The notes: a model not told the origin generated them from the sequence alone. Counted from the first letter of the stretch, positions 9,126-19,189 are shown. The stretch is DNA of 50,302 nucleotides from Streptomyces sp. SID8352 (GCF_009862265.1 NZ_WWGX01000029.1:1-50302); one strand, 5' to 3'. Numbers and translations: made by a program.

Positions 9126-11344
9126 TTGTCGGCGTCGTCCTTCTTGTCGTCGGACGCGGCGTCCTCGCCCTCGATCACGGGGATGAGGGAGAGCTTGCCG
9201 CGCGAGTCGATCTCCGCGATCTCGACCTGGACCTTCTGGCCCACGCCGAGCACGTCCTCGACGTTCTCCACGCGCTTGCCGCCGGCCAGCTTGCGGATCT
9301 GCGAGATGTGCAGCAGGCCGTCCTTGCCGGGCAGCAGGGAGACGAAGGCGCCGAAGGTCGTGGTCTTGACGACCGTGCCCAGGTAGCGCTCGCCGACCTC
9401 GGGCATCGTCGGGTTGGCGATGCCGTTGATCGTGGTGCGGGCGGCCTCGGCGGAGTGGCCGTCGGCGGCACCGATGTAGATGGTGCCGTCGTCCTCGATG
9501 GTGATCTCGGCGCCGGTGTCCTCCTGGATCTGGTTGATCATCTTGCCCTTGGGGCCGATGACCTCGCCGATCTTGTCGACCGGGATCTTCACGGTGATGA
9601 TCCGCGGCGCGTTCGGGGACATCTCGTCCGGCGTGTCGATCGCTTCCATCATCACGTCGAGGATGTGGAGGCGGGCGTCACGGGCCTGCTTGAGGGCGGC
9701 GGCCAGGACGGAGGCGGGGATGCCGTCCAGCTTGGTGTCGAGCTGGAGGGCGGTGACGAACTCCTTGGTGCCGGCGACCTTGAAGTCCATGTCGCCGAAG
9801 GCGTCCTCCGCACCGAGGATGTCGGTGAGGGTGACGTAGTGCGTCTCGCCGTCGATCTCCTGGGAGATGAGGCCCATGGCGATGCCGGCGACGGGGGCCT
9901 TCAGCGGCACACCGGCGTTCAGCAGGGACATGGTGGAGGCGCAGACCGAGCCCATGGACGTCGAGCCGTTGGAGCCGAGGGCCTCGGACACCTGGCGGAT
10001 CGCGTAGGGGAACTCCTCGCGGGTCGGCAGGACCGGCACCAGGGCGCGCTCGGCGAGGGCGCCGTGGCCGATCTCGCGGCGCTTCGGGGAGCCCACGCGG
10101 CCGGTCTCACCGACCGAGTAGGGCGGGAAGTTGTAGTTGTGCATGTAGCGCTTGCGCGTCACCGGGGAGAGGGTGTCGAGCTGCTGCTCCATGCGGAGCA
10201 TGTTGAGCGTGGTGACCCCGAGGATCTGGGTCTCGCCGCGCTCGAACAGGGCGGAGCCGTGGACCCGCGGGATGGCCTCGACCTCGGCGGCCAGGGTGCG
10301 GATGTCGGTGACACCGCGGCCGTCGATGCGCTTCTTCTCCTTGATGACGCGCTCGCGGACCAGGGACTTGGTCAGCGCGCGGTACGCGGCGGAGATCTCC
10401 TTCTCGCGGCCCTCGAACTCCGGGAGGAGCTTCTCGGCGGCGAGCGCCTTGACGCGGTCCAGCTCGGCCTCGCGCTCCTGCTTGCCGGCGATGGTGAGCG
10501 CCTGGGCCAGCTCGGGGCGGACGGCGGCGGAGAGCGCCTCCAGGACGTCGTCCTGGTGGTCCAGGAAGATCGGGAACTCGCCGGTCGGCTTGGCGGCCTT
10601 GGCGGCGAGGTCGGCCTGGGCGCGGCAGAGCACCTTGATGAAGGGCTTGGCGGCGTCCAGACCGGCGGCGACGATCTCCTCGGTGGGGGCGTCGGCGCCG
10701 CCCTCGACGAGCTTGACGGTCTTGTCGGTGGCCTCGGCCTCGACCATCATGATCGCGACGTCGCCGTCCTCCAGCACACGGCCGGCGACGACCATGTCGA
10801 AGACGGCGTCCTCCAGCTCGGTGTGGGTGGGGAAGGCGACCCACTGGCCGCGGATCAGTGCGACGCGGACGCCGCCGATCGGGCCGGAGAAGGGCAGGCC
10901 CGCGAGCTGCGTGGACGCGGAGGCGGCGTTGATCGCCACGACGTCGTACAGGTGGTCGGGGTTGAGCGCCATGATCGTGGCGACGACCTGGATCTCGTTG
11001 CGCAGGCCCTTCTTGAAGGACGGGCGCAGCGGGCGGTCGATGAGGCGGCAGGTGAGGACGGCGTCCTCGGAGGGCCGGCCCTCGCGGCGGAAGAAGCTGC
11101 CGGGGATCTTGCCGGCGGCGTACATCCGCTCCTCGACGTCCACCGTGAGGGGGAAGAAGTCGAGCTGGTCCTTGGGGTTCTTGGACGCGCTGGTGGCCGA
11201 CAGCACCATGGTGTCGTCGTCCAGGTACGCCACGGCGGAGCCGGCGGCCTGCTTGGCCAGGCGGCCCGTCTCGAAGCGGATGGTGCGGGTACCGAAGGCG
11301 CCGTTGTCGATGACGGCCTCGGCGTAGTGGGTCTCGTTCTCCAC
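9122..11344 (-). CDS. pnp: Polyribonucleotide nucleotidyltransferase (PNPase)
   Basis: PNPase is a 3'-5' phosphorolytic exoribonuclease that also makes heteropolymeric RNA tails in Streptomyces. The 740-residue protein ([18 protein letters not shown]...) begins at GTG 11342-11344 with GGAGA upstream. It has two RNase PH-like domains separated by a helical domain, the [12 protein letters not shown] signature near residue 85, a KH domain at about 575-630 ([15 protein letters not shown]) and an S1 domain at about 645-720 ([26 protein letters not shown]). The acidic tail is short. It lies downstream of rpsO across a 404-base spacer with a terminator/attenuator, as in the well-studied rpsO-pnp operon. 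Confidence 0.97.
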
Positions 11345-11703
11345 TAGCGTTTTCTCCGTTACTTGTCGTCTTTGGTCCCTCCCCGCCCGTGTGGCGGAGG
11401 GGACGGTGTACGGAGAAGCGCTCCGTCCGGTACGGGCCGGTCTTCGATCGAAGCTCCCGGGGGTTCTCCTCCGGGGGCCACTACCGAGGACCGGCGGCGG
11501 CGGGGTGCGCTCCTCCTCGTTCGTCCGTTGTCCGTCGACGCGTCCACTGACCCGTCGACGCGCGGGATACGGCCCGCGGGGTGCGGGCGGTGCGTATCAC
11601 ACGGTGTCGTACGTCCCTTGTCCTGCTACCACACTACAAAGCCGCGGTGACACCGCGCACGCAGAGTGGTCCGCACGCCGGTGCGCACCGGCGCGTACGG
11701 CAA
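11345..11703 (-). promoter_or_regulatory. rpsO-pnp spacer, probable pnp promoter/leader region
   Basis: No gene is seen. The 12-bp palindrome CTTCGATCGAAG (11442-11453) and a direct repeat CCGTCGACGCG (11533-11543 and 11553-11563) stand out. In Streptomyces coelicolor the pnp gene has its own promoters in this spacer besides read-through from rpsO, and the leader is a site of RNase III processing. Which bases serve here cannot be told from sequence. Confidence 0.4.
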
Positions 11704-11738
11704 AGGGAGCGGCCCCCGAACGTTGGGAACCGCTCCCT
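11704..11738 (-). terminator. intrinsic terminator/attenuator after rpsO
   Basis: On the minus strand AGGGAGCGG pairs with CCGCTCCCT (plus-strand 11730-11738 and 11704-11712), followed by TTTG. It starts 11 bases past the rpsO stop. It would end most rpsO transcripts and let some continue into pnp. Confidence 0.7.
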
Positions 11739-11748
11739 CCACGGCGTC

Positions 11749-12036
11749 CTACTTGGCGCCCGCCGCACCGCGGCGGATGCCGAGGCGCTCGACCAGCGCG
11801 CGGAAGCGCTGGATGTCCTTCTTGGCGAGGTACTGCAGCAGCCGGCGGCGCTGGCCGACCAGGATGAGCAGACCGCGGCGGGAGTGGTGGTCGTGCTTGT
11901 GGCTCTTGAGGTGCTCGGTCAGGTCGGAGATCCGACGGGACAGCAGGGCGACCTGGACCTCGGGGGAGCCGGTGTCGCCCTCCTTGGTACCGAACTCGGA
12001 GATGATCTGCTTCTTCACTGCGGCGTCGAGCGACAC
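11749..12036 (-). CDS. rpsO: 30S ribosomal protein S15
   Basis: S15 binds 16S rRNA and helps assemble the small-subunit platform. The 95-residue protein starts M(V)[12 protein letters not shown] at GTG 12034-12036 with AGAGGAG upstream. Family motifs [33 protein letters not shown] and LLQYLAKKD are all present, and the length is normal apart from a short GAAGAK tail. An upstream in-frame extension to 12168 is open but unlike the family. First gene of the rpsO-pnp unit. Confidence 0.97.
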   Translation of the reverse strand: MSLDAAVKKQIISEFGTKEGDTGSPEVQVALLSRRISDLTEHLKSHKHDHHSRRGLLILVGQRRRLLQYLAKKDIQRFRALVERLGIRRGAAGAK

Positions 12037-12353
12037 GTGTACTCCTCTTGCACTGAGAGTGGCCACCGAGTGCCCCCGGTCTGCGTCTCGGGGGGTCTTC
12101 CATGACTCGGAAGGCGGGGATCCGCTGGGCGCGGCCTCCAGAACCCTCGGTTCCGGGGGCGCGTACACATACGGCCGTCACACAGAGTACCAGGGTGGCG
12201 GGGCGGCGGTGGCCGAGGGGCCGGTGGCCGGGAAACGGCGGTGCGGTCACCCGTGCGGTGGCGGACATCCGCGATCCCCCGGCCGGGCGGAAACAGAGCC
12301 AGTAGGGTGACGCCCGCACAGCCGCCCGTAATCGCAGGAAGGATCCAGCCACG
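12037..12353. promoter_or_regulatory. divergent promoter region between rpsO and the DUF397-type gene
   Basis: This gap holds no gene. On the minus strand TGGTACTCT (TACTCT complement at 12184-12189) is a possible extended -10 for rpsO. On the plus strand TAGGGT at 12303-12308 lies 46 bases before the ATG at 12354 and fits a Streptomyces -10 hexamer. Neither has a convincing -35 box. Confidence 0.3.
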
Positions 12354-12689
12354 ATGACCGACGCCGAGGGCCGGGACACGGACCGGAACCGGGAGCAGGA
12401 CCAGGCCGGGGAGGAACGGGCCCGGGAACTCAGGGCGCGCAAGGACCGGGAGCGGGACGAACTCTACGCACTCGACATCTCCGGCGTGGAGTGGCACAGC
12501 GCGCCCGGCACCGAGGAGCACGAGGAGCGGGTGGAGATCGCGTACCTGCCCGACGGCGCGGTGGCGATGCGGTCCTCCCTGGACACGGCCACCGTGCTGC
12601 GGTACACGGAGGCGGAGTGGCGCGCCTTCGTGCTCGGGGCGCGCGACGGGGAGTTCGACCTCCAGTCGGCGCCCGGCGCGGAGGGCTGA
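12354..12689 (+). CDS. DUF397-domain protein with charged N-terminal helix
   Basis: The gene encodes 111 residues. The first 40 are very rich in Asp, Glu, Arg and Gln and probably form a helix. Residues about 44-103 (ISGVEWHSAPGTEEHEERVEIA, YLPDGAVAMRSSLD, TEAEWRAFVLGARDGEFD) match the DUF397 fold, with the typical W..S ... VAVRDS ... W..F..G..DGEFD pattern. DUF397 proteins in Streptomyces usually sit next to a helix-turn-helix regulator of the BldB/AbaA-like type. None is present here, so this is a stand-alone member with an unusual N-terminal extension. AGGAAGG precedes the ATG. Confidence 0.75.
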   Translation: MTDAEGRDTDRNREQDQAGEERARELRARKDRERDELYALDISGVEWHSAPGTEEHEERVEIAYLPDGAVAMRSSLDTATVLRYTEAEWRAFVLGARDGEFDLQSAPGAEG

Positions 12690-13044
12690 CCCGGGGACCC
12701 GGGGCGCCGCCGCGCGGGGCGTCCACCGGCATGGGTGTCCATCGACACGGGCGTCCACGGTGGGGTGTCCCGTCGGGGGCGCCTTGGGCCGGACGGGGCG
12801 TCCCGGGTGGAAGGGCGTCCCGGGCGGGAAGGGCGTCCCGAGGGGCCCGGCGGGGTGAGGTTCCGGCGAGGTCGCCCGCCGGGGAAGCCCCTTCGGGGAC
12901 GGCGCGTGACGGGCCCGTGCGGATCGGGCCGGGGTCCTGCCCGGCGCCCTGCCCGGCTCCGACTCCCGCTCCGGCTCCGGCTCCCGCTCCCGCTCCCGCT
13001 CCGGGTACCGTCACCCGGCCCTTCGCTCCGGGGCGCATGCCCTC
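12690..13044. repeat. gene-free GC-rich spacer with degenerate short repeats
   Basis: From about 12717 to 12860 the motif GGGCGTCCCGGGCGGGA and shorter relatives (GGCGTCC, GTGTCC) recur. At 12959-13004 short runs of CTCCCGCTCCGG repeat. Third-position bias is absent and I see no protein-like frame. It looks like slippage-prone spacer. Confidence 0.5.
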
Positions 13045-13080
13045 CCCCTTCCGGCCGGGGGACCGCACGGCCGGAAGGGG
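13045..13080 (-). terminator. 13-bp hairpin terminator after eccD
   Basis: CCCCTTCCGGCCG (13045-13057) pairs perfectly with CGGCCGGAAGGGG (13068-13080) around a 10-base loop, 10 bases beyond the eccD stop at 13091. Confidence 0.75.
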
Positions 13081-13090
13081 CGGGACGGTG

Positions 13091-14677
13091 TCAGTTCCCC
13101 GTCATCGACCGTGCCGCCCCGTAGACGTCGAACACGGCGAGGGCCAGCGGGATCAGGGTCAGCAGGACGAAGGACTCGGCGATCTCCGTGAAGCGGCCCC
13201 AGAAGGGGGTGACACCGCGCCGCGCGGTGATCAGGCCGATGGCGGTGACGAGCAGGGCGGACGCCGCCAGCGCGGACGCCAGCCAGACGCTGCGCAGGTC
13301 CAGGGCGGCGGTGTCGCCCCGGAGGGCGTCGTTCCAGACGCCCTCCGGGGGGTTGAGCGCGAGACCGGTGCCGAGCAGGACGAGGGTGCCGAGCCCGGCG
13401 GCGAGCGTCGCGGCGACCTGGACCGTGTAGCGGAACAGGTGGGCGCGCATCAGCAGCGCGATCCCCGTGGCCAGGGCGAGCGTCTGGGCCCGGCCGTCGG
13501 CGGAGAAGCCGAGGACCAGCGCGGCGCCCACCGCGGTGAGCGCGCAGCCGCCGACCAGTCCGGCGAGCAGTTCGTGACCCCGGCGGGCGCGGGCGGCGAT
13601 CCGCTCGGCGTCGACGGCGTCCGGGAGGGCCGCCCCGCCCGGCGGGCGGATGCCGCGCGGGGTGCCGGGGTGGGCCTGGCCGCCGGCGGGTCGTCCCTGA
13701 CCGCCGGTGAGGGCGTCCGGCCCCGCGCCGGAGGAGGCCCCGGGCGGCTCGAAGCCGACGGGCAGCCGGGCGAAGCGCAGGGACAGGCCGGGCAGGAAGG
13801 CCAGGGCACAGACCGAGAGGGGAGCGCCGACCGCGGCGGTCTCCACCGGGGTCATCCCGGTCAGCAGCGCGGCGAAGGTGGTGAGCATGCCGGTGGCGGC
13901 GGCGAGGACGAACGCCACGAAGGGGCTGTCGCCGCCCGGTGACACCAGGGTCAGGACGACGGCGGCGACCAGGACCGCCGCGCAGGCCAGGAGGAACTGG
14001 AGCCGTCCGACGCCCTGCCCCTCGGCGAGCGGCACCAGGCCCGAGCCCGCCACGGCGACGCAGGGCAGCGCGCCCAGGCCCAGCGCGACGGCGGCGCCCC
14101 GGTCGCCGTAGACGCGGGCGCGGACGCAGGCGAAAGTGGTCAGCAGGACGCCGGCGACCGCGGCGACGACGCCCTGGAGGCCGTGCATGTCGTGGCGGAT
14201 CTGGGAACTCCAGGCCACCAGGGCGAGCACCACGGGAAGGACGCCGGCCCCCACGAGACCGGCGGTCCGGGTGTACTCGTCCCGCCAGAGGCTGCGGTCG
14301 CGGATGACGGCGGAGGCGACCGCCTCCGAGACGTCGTCGACGACGGCGGGCGGCAGCGACTCGGCGAAGGGCCGCAGGGCGAGCAGTTCCCCGTCCAGGA
14401 CGCGCTGGGCGGCGAGGGACCGGTCGCCGTCGAGGACGGTGCCGTCGCGGCGCACCAGGTGGTGGCCGACCGGGGCCTCCTCGGCGGGGCTCGGGCGGGA
14501 GAGGCGGAGGATCTCCGGGTGGAGGTCGGCGACGGGCACGTCGTCGGGCAGTGCCACGTCGATGCGGCTGTGGGGCGCCACGATGGTCACCCGGCAGAAG
14601 CCGGGTCCCGCGCCGGGGCCGGGCACCGTCGCCGGGCCGTCCGGTCGGCCGGTGGGCGTGGAGGCCGTGATGCTCAC
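13091..14677 (-). CDS. eccD: type VII secretion integral membrane protein EccD
   Basis: EccD is the multi-spanning channel component of the ESX translocon. The 528-residue protein begins at GTG 14675-14677 (M(V)SITASTPTG) after GGGGGAAACCAG. Residues about 22-110 form the ubiquitin-like YukD domain (VTIVAPHSRIDVALPDDVPV). About eleven hydrophobic segments follow, e.g. LVGAGVLPVVLALVAW, GVVAAVAGVLLTTFACV and FVLLTLIPLALAVFDVY. A long cytoplasmic loop (RLPVGFEPPGASSG to DAERIAARARRGHEL) interrupts the membrane part, as is usual in EccD. It is divergent from eccC with 444 bases between. A much longer open frame continues upstream but is antisense to eccC and not real. Confidence 0.93.
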   Translation of the reverse strand: MSITASTPTGRPDGPATVPGPGAGPGFCRVTIVAPHSRIDVALPDDVPVADLHPEILRLSRPSPAEEAPVGHHLVRRDGTVLDGDRSLAAQRVLDGELLALRPFAESLPPAVVDDVSEAVASAVIRDRSLWRDEYTRTAGLVGAGVLPVVLALVAWSSQIRHDMHGLQGVVAAVAGVLLTTFACVRARVYGDRGAAVALGLGALPCVAVAGSGLVPLAEGQGVGRLQFLLACAAVLVAAVVLTLVSPGGDSPFVAFVLAAATGMLTTFAALLTGMTPVETAAVGAPLSVCALAFLPGLSLRFARLPVGFEPPGASSGAGPDALTGGQGRPAGGQAHPGTPRGIRPPGGAALPDAVDAERIAARARRGHELLAGLVGGCALTAVGAALVLGFSADGRAQTLALATGIALLMRAHLFRYTVQVAATLAAGLGTLVLLGTGLALNPPEGVWNDALRGDTAALDLRSVWLASALAASALLVTAIGLITARRGVTPFWGRFTEIAESFVLLTLIPLALAVFDVYGAARSMTGN

Positions 14678-15121
14678 CTGGTTTCCCCCTGTCGGTGGTG
14701 CGGGCCGGGCCGGGCCGTTCGGCGGTCGGGCCGGATCTGTCGGTGGTGCGGGTCGGCTCTGTCGGTGACCGGGCCGGGCGCGGTGCCTTCGCGCACCCCG
14801 TCGGCCGACGGCCCCGGCGCGGCCCGCCGGCGGCGCCCGGCACCGCCCGCCGGTGCGCTCCGGCGCCGTCCGCCGGACCTCTTCGCGTCCGATCATGCCG
14901 CAGTGCGGGGCCACCACCCCAACCGGTCCGCCCCGTCGGCGGGTTGGGGCGGCGGCGAGCGCGGCCGGTTCGTATCCGCTCACGCCCGTCGCCCGCCCGT
15001 CGCACGCCCTGCCGCCCGGCCGCGCCGGGGGCGGCGCAGTAGGATCACCCTTCGCGTCGACGTGTGCCGGGCAACGGGCAGACGGGTGAACGAGGCAGCC
15101 GGGCAAGGGAATTGATGCGCA
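14678..15121. promoter_or_regulatory. divergent eccD/eccC control region
   Basis: This stretch has no gene. A 16-base direct repeat CTGTCGGTGGTGCGGG lies at 14689-14704 and 14737-14752, with a shorter third copy at 14758, next to the eccD start. On the plus strand TAGGAT (15040-15045) is a -10-like hexamer 77 bases before eccC, with no clear -35. The repeats could be operators or slippage repeats. Confidence 0.3.
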
Positions 15122-18100
15122 GTGAGTCACATCGTCGTCAAGCGTCCACGACGGGCACTGCCGAAGGACGTGCCCACCCACGATGTGCTGGTGCAGCCGC
15201 CGCCCGAACTGCCGCGCGGGCAGCGGGAAGGCGCCCTGATGCAGATCCTGCCCATGCTGGGCATGGGCGGCTCGGTGGTCTTCTTCTTCAATCCGCAGGC
15301 CCAGCCCTTCATGAAGATCATGGGCATGGTGATGGTGGCCTCGACGATCGCCATGGGCGTCGCCATGCTGGTCCGCTACCGCCGCGGCAACCAGGGGCAG
15401 CTCGACGACATCCGCCGGGACTACCTGCGCTACCTCTCGCGGACCCGGCAGTCCGCCCGTGAGACCGCGCGGGCGCAGCGGGACGCCCAGTACTACCTGC
15501 ACCCCTCCCCCGAACAGCTCTGGGCCCTGGTCGCCGAGGGGAGCAGGGTCTGGGAACGGCGCGCCGGGGACGGGGACTTCGGCCAGGTGCGGGTCGGTCT
15601 CGGCCCGCAGTCCCTGGCCACCGCCCTGATCGCCCCGGAGACCGCCCCCGTCGACCGGCTGGAGCCGCTGACCGCGGACGCGATGCGCCGGTTCCTGGCC
15701 ACGCACGGCACCCTCGAACGGCTGCCGATGGCGGTCTCGCTGCGCGCCTTCTACCACGTGACCCTCAGCGGCGAGCCCGGCAGCGCGCGCTCCGGCGCTC
15801 GCGCCGTCGTCGCCTCGCTCGCCGCGCTGCACTCCCCGGACGACCTGGTCGTCGCCCTCGCCGTCGGCGGCGCGGGCACGCCCGCGTGGGAGTGGGCCAA
15901 GTGGCTCCCGCACACCCAGTCCAGGACCGCCTCGGACGGGGCGGGCAGCATCCGTCTGATCACCACCGATCCGCTGGAACTGGAGGAACTGCTCGACGAC
16001 CGGCTCCAGGGCCGCCCCCGCTTCCACCCGGACGGGCCGCCCGTGCCCGACCAGCCGCATCTGGTCGTCGTCCTCGACGGGGTCTCCCTGCCGCCCACCG
16101 CGCGACTCGCCGCCCCGGAGGGGCTGCAGGGCGTCACGGTGCTGGAGTTGGTGCCCGGCAGCCCCGCCGCCGGACGCGGCGACCTCTCGGTCGTCGTCGG
16201 CCCGGAGGAACTGCGCCTGGAGTCGGCGGACGGCATGGTCTACGAGGGCGTGCCCGACCGGCTTTCGTACGCGGCGGCCGAGGCGCTGGCGCGCCAACTC
16301 GCGCCGCTGCGCCCGGCATCGGGCAGTGACGACGGCGAACCGCTCCTCGCCGAGCTGGAGTTCACCGATCTTCTGGCACTCGGCGACGCCGCCTCCGTCG
16401 ACACCCGGCGGACTTGGCGGCCCCGTTCGCCGTCGGAGCGGCTGCGGGTCCCGATCGGCGTCGGCGAGGACGGCAGGCCCGTGATGCTGGATCTGAAGGA
16501 GGCGGCGCAGGAGGGCATGGGCCCGCACGGGCTGTGCGTCGGCGCGACCGGTTCCGGCAAGTCCGAACTGCTGCGCACACTGGTGCTGGGGCTCGCGGTC
16601 ACCCACTCCTCCGAAACCCTCAACTTCGTGCTGGCCGACTTCAAGGGCGGGGCCACCTTCGCGGGCATGGCGCACCTGCCGCACGTGGCGGCCGTCATCA
16701 CCAACCTCGCGGACGACCTCACGCTCGTCGACCGGATGGGCGACTCCCTCCGGGGCGAGCTCAACCGCCGCCAGGAGATGCTCCGCGACGCGGGCAACTA
16801 CGCCAACGTCCACGCCTACGAGAGGGCCCGCGCCGCAGGGGCCGCGCTCCAGCCGGTGCCCTCCCTCGTCCTGGTGATCGACGAGTTCAGCGAACTGCTC
16901 ACGGCGAAGCCGGACTTCATCGAGATGTTCGTGCAGATCGGCCGGATCGGCCGGTCGCTGGGCGTGCATCTGCTGCTCGCCTCGCAGCGGCTGGAGGAGG
17001 GGCGGCTGCGCGGGCTGGAGACCTATCTGTCCTACCGGGTGGGCCTGCGCACCTTCTCGGCGGCGGAGTCCCGGTCGGCGCTCGGCGTGCCGGACGCCTA
17101 CGAGCTGCCGAACGTGCCCGGCTCCGGCTTCCTGAAGTTCGGCACCGACGAGATGGTCCGCTTCAAGGCCGCCTACGTCTCCGGCCCGTACCGCGCGGGG
17201 GCGCCGCGCCAGGCGTCCCCCGGAGGGGCGCTGCCCGCCGGACGGCGGCCGGTGCTGTTCACCGCGGCCCCGGTCCCGGTGCCGCTCCCGGCGGTGCCCG
17301 CGCAGCGGTCGGAGGAGCCGCCGGAGGGGCCCGACGAGGCGCTCGCCGACACCGTCCTCGACGTCGTCGTGCGGCGCCTGGAGGGGCAGGGCCCGGCGGC
17401 CCACCAGGTGTGGCTGCCGCCGCTGGACAGCCCGCCGACGCTCGACGCGCTGCTGCCCGGCCTGACGGAGGTACCCGGGCGCGGCCTGGCCCGGCCCGGC
17501 CACGAGGGCGCCGGGAGCCTGGTGGTCCCGGCCGGGCTGGTGGACAAGCCCTACGAGCAGCGCCGCGACCCGCTGTGGGTGGACTTCGGCGGCTCCGCCG
17601 GGCACCTCCAGATCCTCGGCGGCCCGCAGTCCGGCAAGTCGACCCTGCTGCGCACCCTCATCGTCTCCTTCGCCCTCACCCACACCCCGCACGAAGTGCA
17701 GTTCTACGCACTGGACTTCGGCGGCGGCGGGCTGTCGGCCGTGGCCGGTCTCCCCCATGTGGGCGGGGTGGCCTCGCGCCTGGACCCGGAGCAGGTGCGG
17801 CGCACGGCGGCCGAGGTGTACGGCGTGATGACACGCCGCGAGGAGTTCTTCCGCACGGCCGGCATCCCGTCGATCGCGGAGTTCCGGGAGCTCCGGGCGC
17901 GCGGTGACATCTCCGCCGACGACCAGCCCTGGGGCGACGTGTTCCTGGTCATCGACGGCTGGGGCAGCTTCCGCTCCGACTACGACGGCCTGGAGCCGTT
18001 CGTCCTGGACATCGCGGCACGCGGCCTCGGCTACGGCATCCACCTGATCCTCACGGCGTCCCGTTCCATGGAGGTGCGGGGCAACCTCAAGGACCTGCTG

Positions 18101-19102
18101 ATGAACCGGCTGGAGCTGCGGCTCGGGGACCCGATGGACTCCGAGATCGACCGCCGCATCGCCGCCCATGTGCCGACGGCCGTGCCCGGACGCGGACTGA
18201 CCCCGGGCAAGCAGCACTTCATGGCGGCGGTGCCGCGCGTCGACGGGCTCCCCTCCGACGCGGAGCTGGCTCCGGCGACCCGGGCGCTCGCCGACGAGGC
18301 CGCGCGGCTCTGGCCGCGCCCCGGGGCGCCCGCCGTGCGCCTGCTGCCGAGGGAGTTCCCGGCGGACCGGCTCCCCTCCGGCGACCGGTTCCCCCGGCGG
18401 GGCGTCTCGTTCGCCCTGGACGAGGAGAACCTGGAACCGGTGTTCGTGGACTTCGAGCAGGACCCGTTCCTCCTCGTCCTCGGCGAGGGCGAGTCCGGCA
18501 AGTCGAACCTGCTGCGACTGCTCATCCAGCGCCTGACGGAGCGCTACGACGGGGACTCCTGCAAGCTGTTCGTGGTCGACAACCGCCGCTCGCTGCTGGG
18601 CGCCGCCCCGGCCTCGCACCTGGCCGAGTACGTGCCGGTGTCGAACCGGATGCAGCACCACATGGACGCGCTGGCGGAGCTGATGCAGCGCCGCACCCCG
18701 ACGGCCGACGTCACGCCGGAGCAGTTGCGGGACCGGAGCTGGTGGCAGGGGCCGACGGTCTACGTCATCGTGGACGACTACGACCTGGTGGCCACGTCGT
18801 CCGGCAACCCGCTGGCGGTGCTGACCGAGATGCTGCCCTTCGCCCGGGACGTGGGGGTGCGCTTCGTCATCGCCCGCTCCACGGCGGGCGCGGGGCGTTC
18901 CGGCTACGAGACGTTCATGCAGCGCATCAAGGAACTCGGGGCCCAGGGCGTGATCCTCAGCGGCGACCGCGCCGAGGGCGACCTGCTCGGCGGGGTACGG
19001 GCACGGCCGATGCCGCCGGGGCGGGGCGTGTTCGTGTCACGACGCCAGGGCAAGCCGCTGGTCCAGGTGGCGCGGGTGGCGGAGGAGCCGTCGGGACGGT
19101 GA
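15122..19102 (+). CDS. eccC: type VII secretion ATPase EccC (three FtsK/SpoIIIE domains in one chain)
   Basis: EccC is the motor of ESX secretion and recognises WXG100 substrates. The 1326-residue protein starts at GTG 15122 (MSHIVVKRPRRALP). Two transmembrane segments lie at about 40-60 and 65-83 (MLGMGGSVVFFF, MGMVMVASTIAMGVAMLV). Three ATPase domains follow with Walker A motifs GATGSGKSE (about 474), GGPQSGKST (about 833) and GEGESGKSN (about 1121), and Walker B-like hydrophobic strands ending in D/DE (VLVIDEFSELL, FLVIDGWG, VIVDDYDL). Mycobacterial ESX-1 splits this protein in two; here it is a fusion, as in other Streptomyces. The plus-strand gene converges on the esx genes across a long terminator hairpin. 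Confidence 0.96.
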   Translation: MSHIVVKRPRRALPKDVPTHDVLVQPPPELPRGQREGALMQILPMLGMGGSVVFFFNPQAQPFMKIMGMVMVASTIAMGVAMLVRYRRGNQGQLDDIRRDYLRYLSRTRQSARETARAQRDAQYYLHPSPEQLWALVAEGSRVWERRAGDGDFGQVRVGLGPQSLATALIAPETAPVDRLEPLTADAMRRFLATHGTLERLPMAVSLRAFYHVTLSGEPGSARSGARAVVASLAALHSPDDLVVALAVGGAGTPAWEWAKWLPHTQSRTASDGAGSIRLITTDPLELEELLDDRLQGRPRFHPDGPPVPDQPHLVVVLDGVSLPPTARLAAPEGLQGVTVLELVPGSPAAGRGDLSVVVGPEELRLESADGMVYEGVPDRLSYAAAEALARQLAPLRPASGSDDGEPLLAELEFTDLLALGDAASVDTRRTWRPRSPSERLRVPIGVGEDGRPVMLDLKEAAQEGMGPHGLCVGATGSGKSELLRTLVLGLAVTHSSETLNFVLADFKGGATFAGMAHLPHVAAVITNLADDLTLVDRMGDSLRGELNRRQEMLRDAGNYANVHAYERARAAGAALQPVPSLVLVIDEFSELLTAKPDFIEMFVQIGRIGRSLGVHLLLASQRLEEGRLRGLETYLSYRVGLRTFSAAESRSALGVPDAYELPNVPGSGFLKFGTDEMVRFKAAYVSGPYRAGAPRQASPGGALPAGRRPVLFTAAPVPVPLPAVPAQRSEEPPEGPDEALADTVLDVVVRRLEGQGPAAHQVWLPPLDSPPTLDALLPGLTEVPGRGLARPGHEGAGSLVVPAGLVDKPYEQRRDPLWVDFGGSAGHLQILGGPQSGKSTLLRTLIVSFALTHTPHEVQFYALDFGGGGLSAVAGLPHVGGVASRLDPEQVRRTAAEVYGVMTRREEFFRTAGIPSIAEFRELRARGDISADDQPWGDVFLVIDGWGSFRSDYDGLEPFVLDIAARGLGYGIHLILTASRSMEVRGNLKDLLMNRLELRLGDPMDSEIDRRIAAHVPTAVPGRGLTPGKQHFMAAVPRVDGLPSDAELAPATRALADEAARLWPRPGAPAVRLLPREFPADRLPSGDRFPRRGVSFALDEENLEPVFVDFEQDPFLLVLGEGESGKSNLLRLLIQRLTERYDGDSCKLFVVDNRRSLLGAAPASHLAEYVPVSNRMQHHMDALAELMQRRTPTADVTPEQLRDRSWWQGPTVYVIVDDYDLVATSSGNPLAVLTEMLPFARDVGVRFVIARSTAGAGRSGYETFMQRIKELGAQGVILSGDRAEGDLLGGVRARPMPPGRGVFVSRRQGKPLVQVARVAEEPSGR

Positions 19103-19189
19103 CGGCCGGGGCCGCGGGGGGCCGGGGGACCCGGGCGGGCCCCGGGCGGGACCCGGGCGGGACCGGCGGGATACGGGCGGGAGGCGGGT

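Noticed and set aside
9308..11347. A 679-codon plus-strand frame opposite pnp.
   Set aside because: It is an antisense shadow caused by third-position GC bias; composition is Asp/Val/Gly/His-rich with no domain.
13091..18661. A minus-strand open frame of 1856 codons continuing upstream of eccD.
   Set aside because: Beyond 14677 it is antisense to eccC, with Arg/Gly/His-rich shadow translation. Only the eccD part is protein-like.
19117..19188. Repeated GGGCGGG runs after eccC as a possible G-quadruplex control element.
   Set aside because: Such runs are frequent in this GC-rich spacer DNA, and the adjacent hairpin already explains termination.
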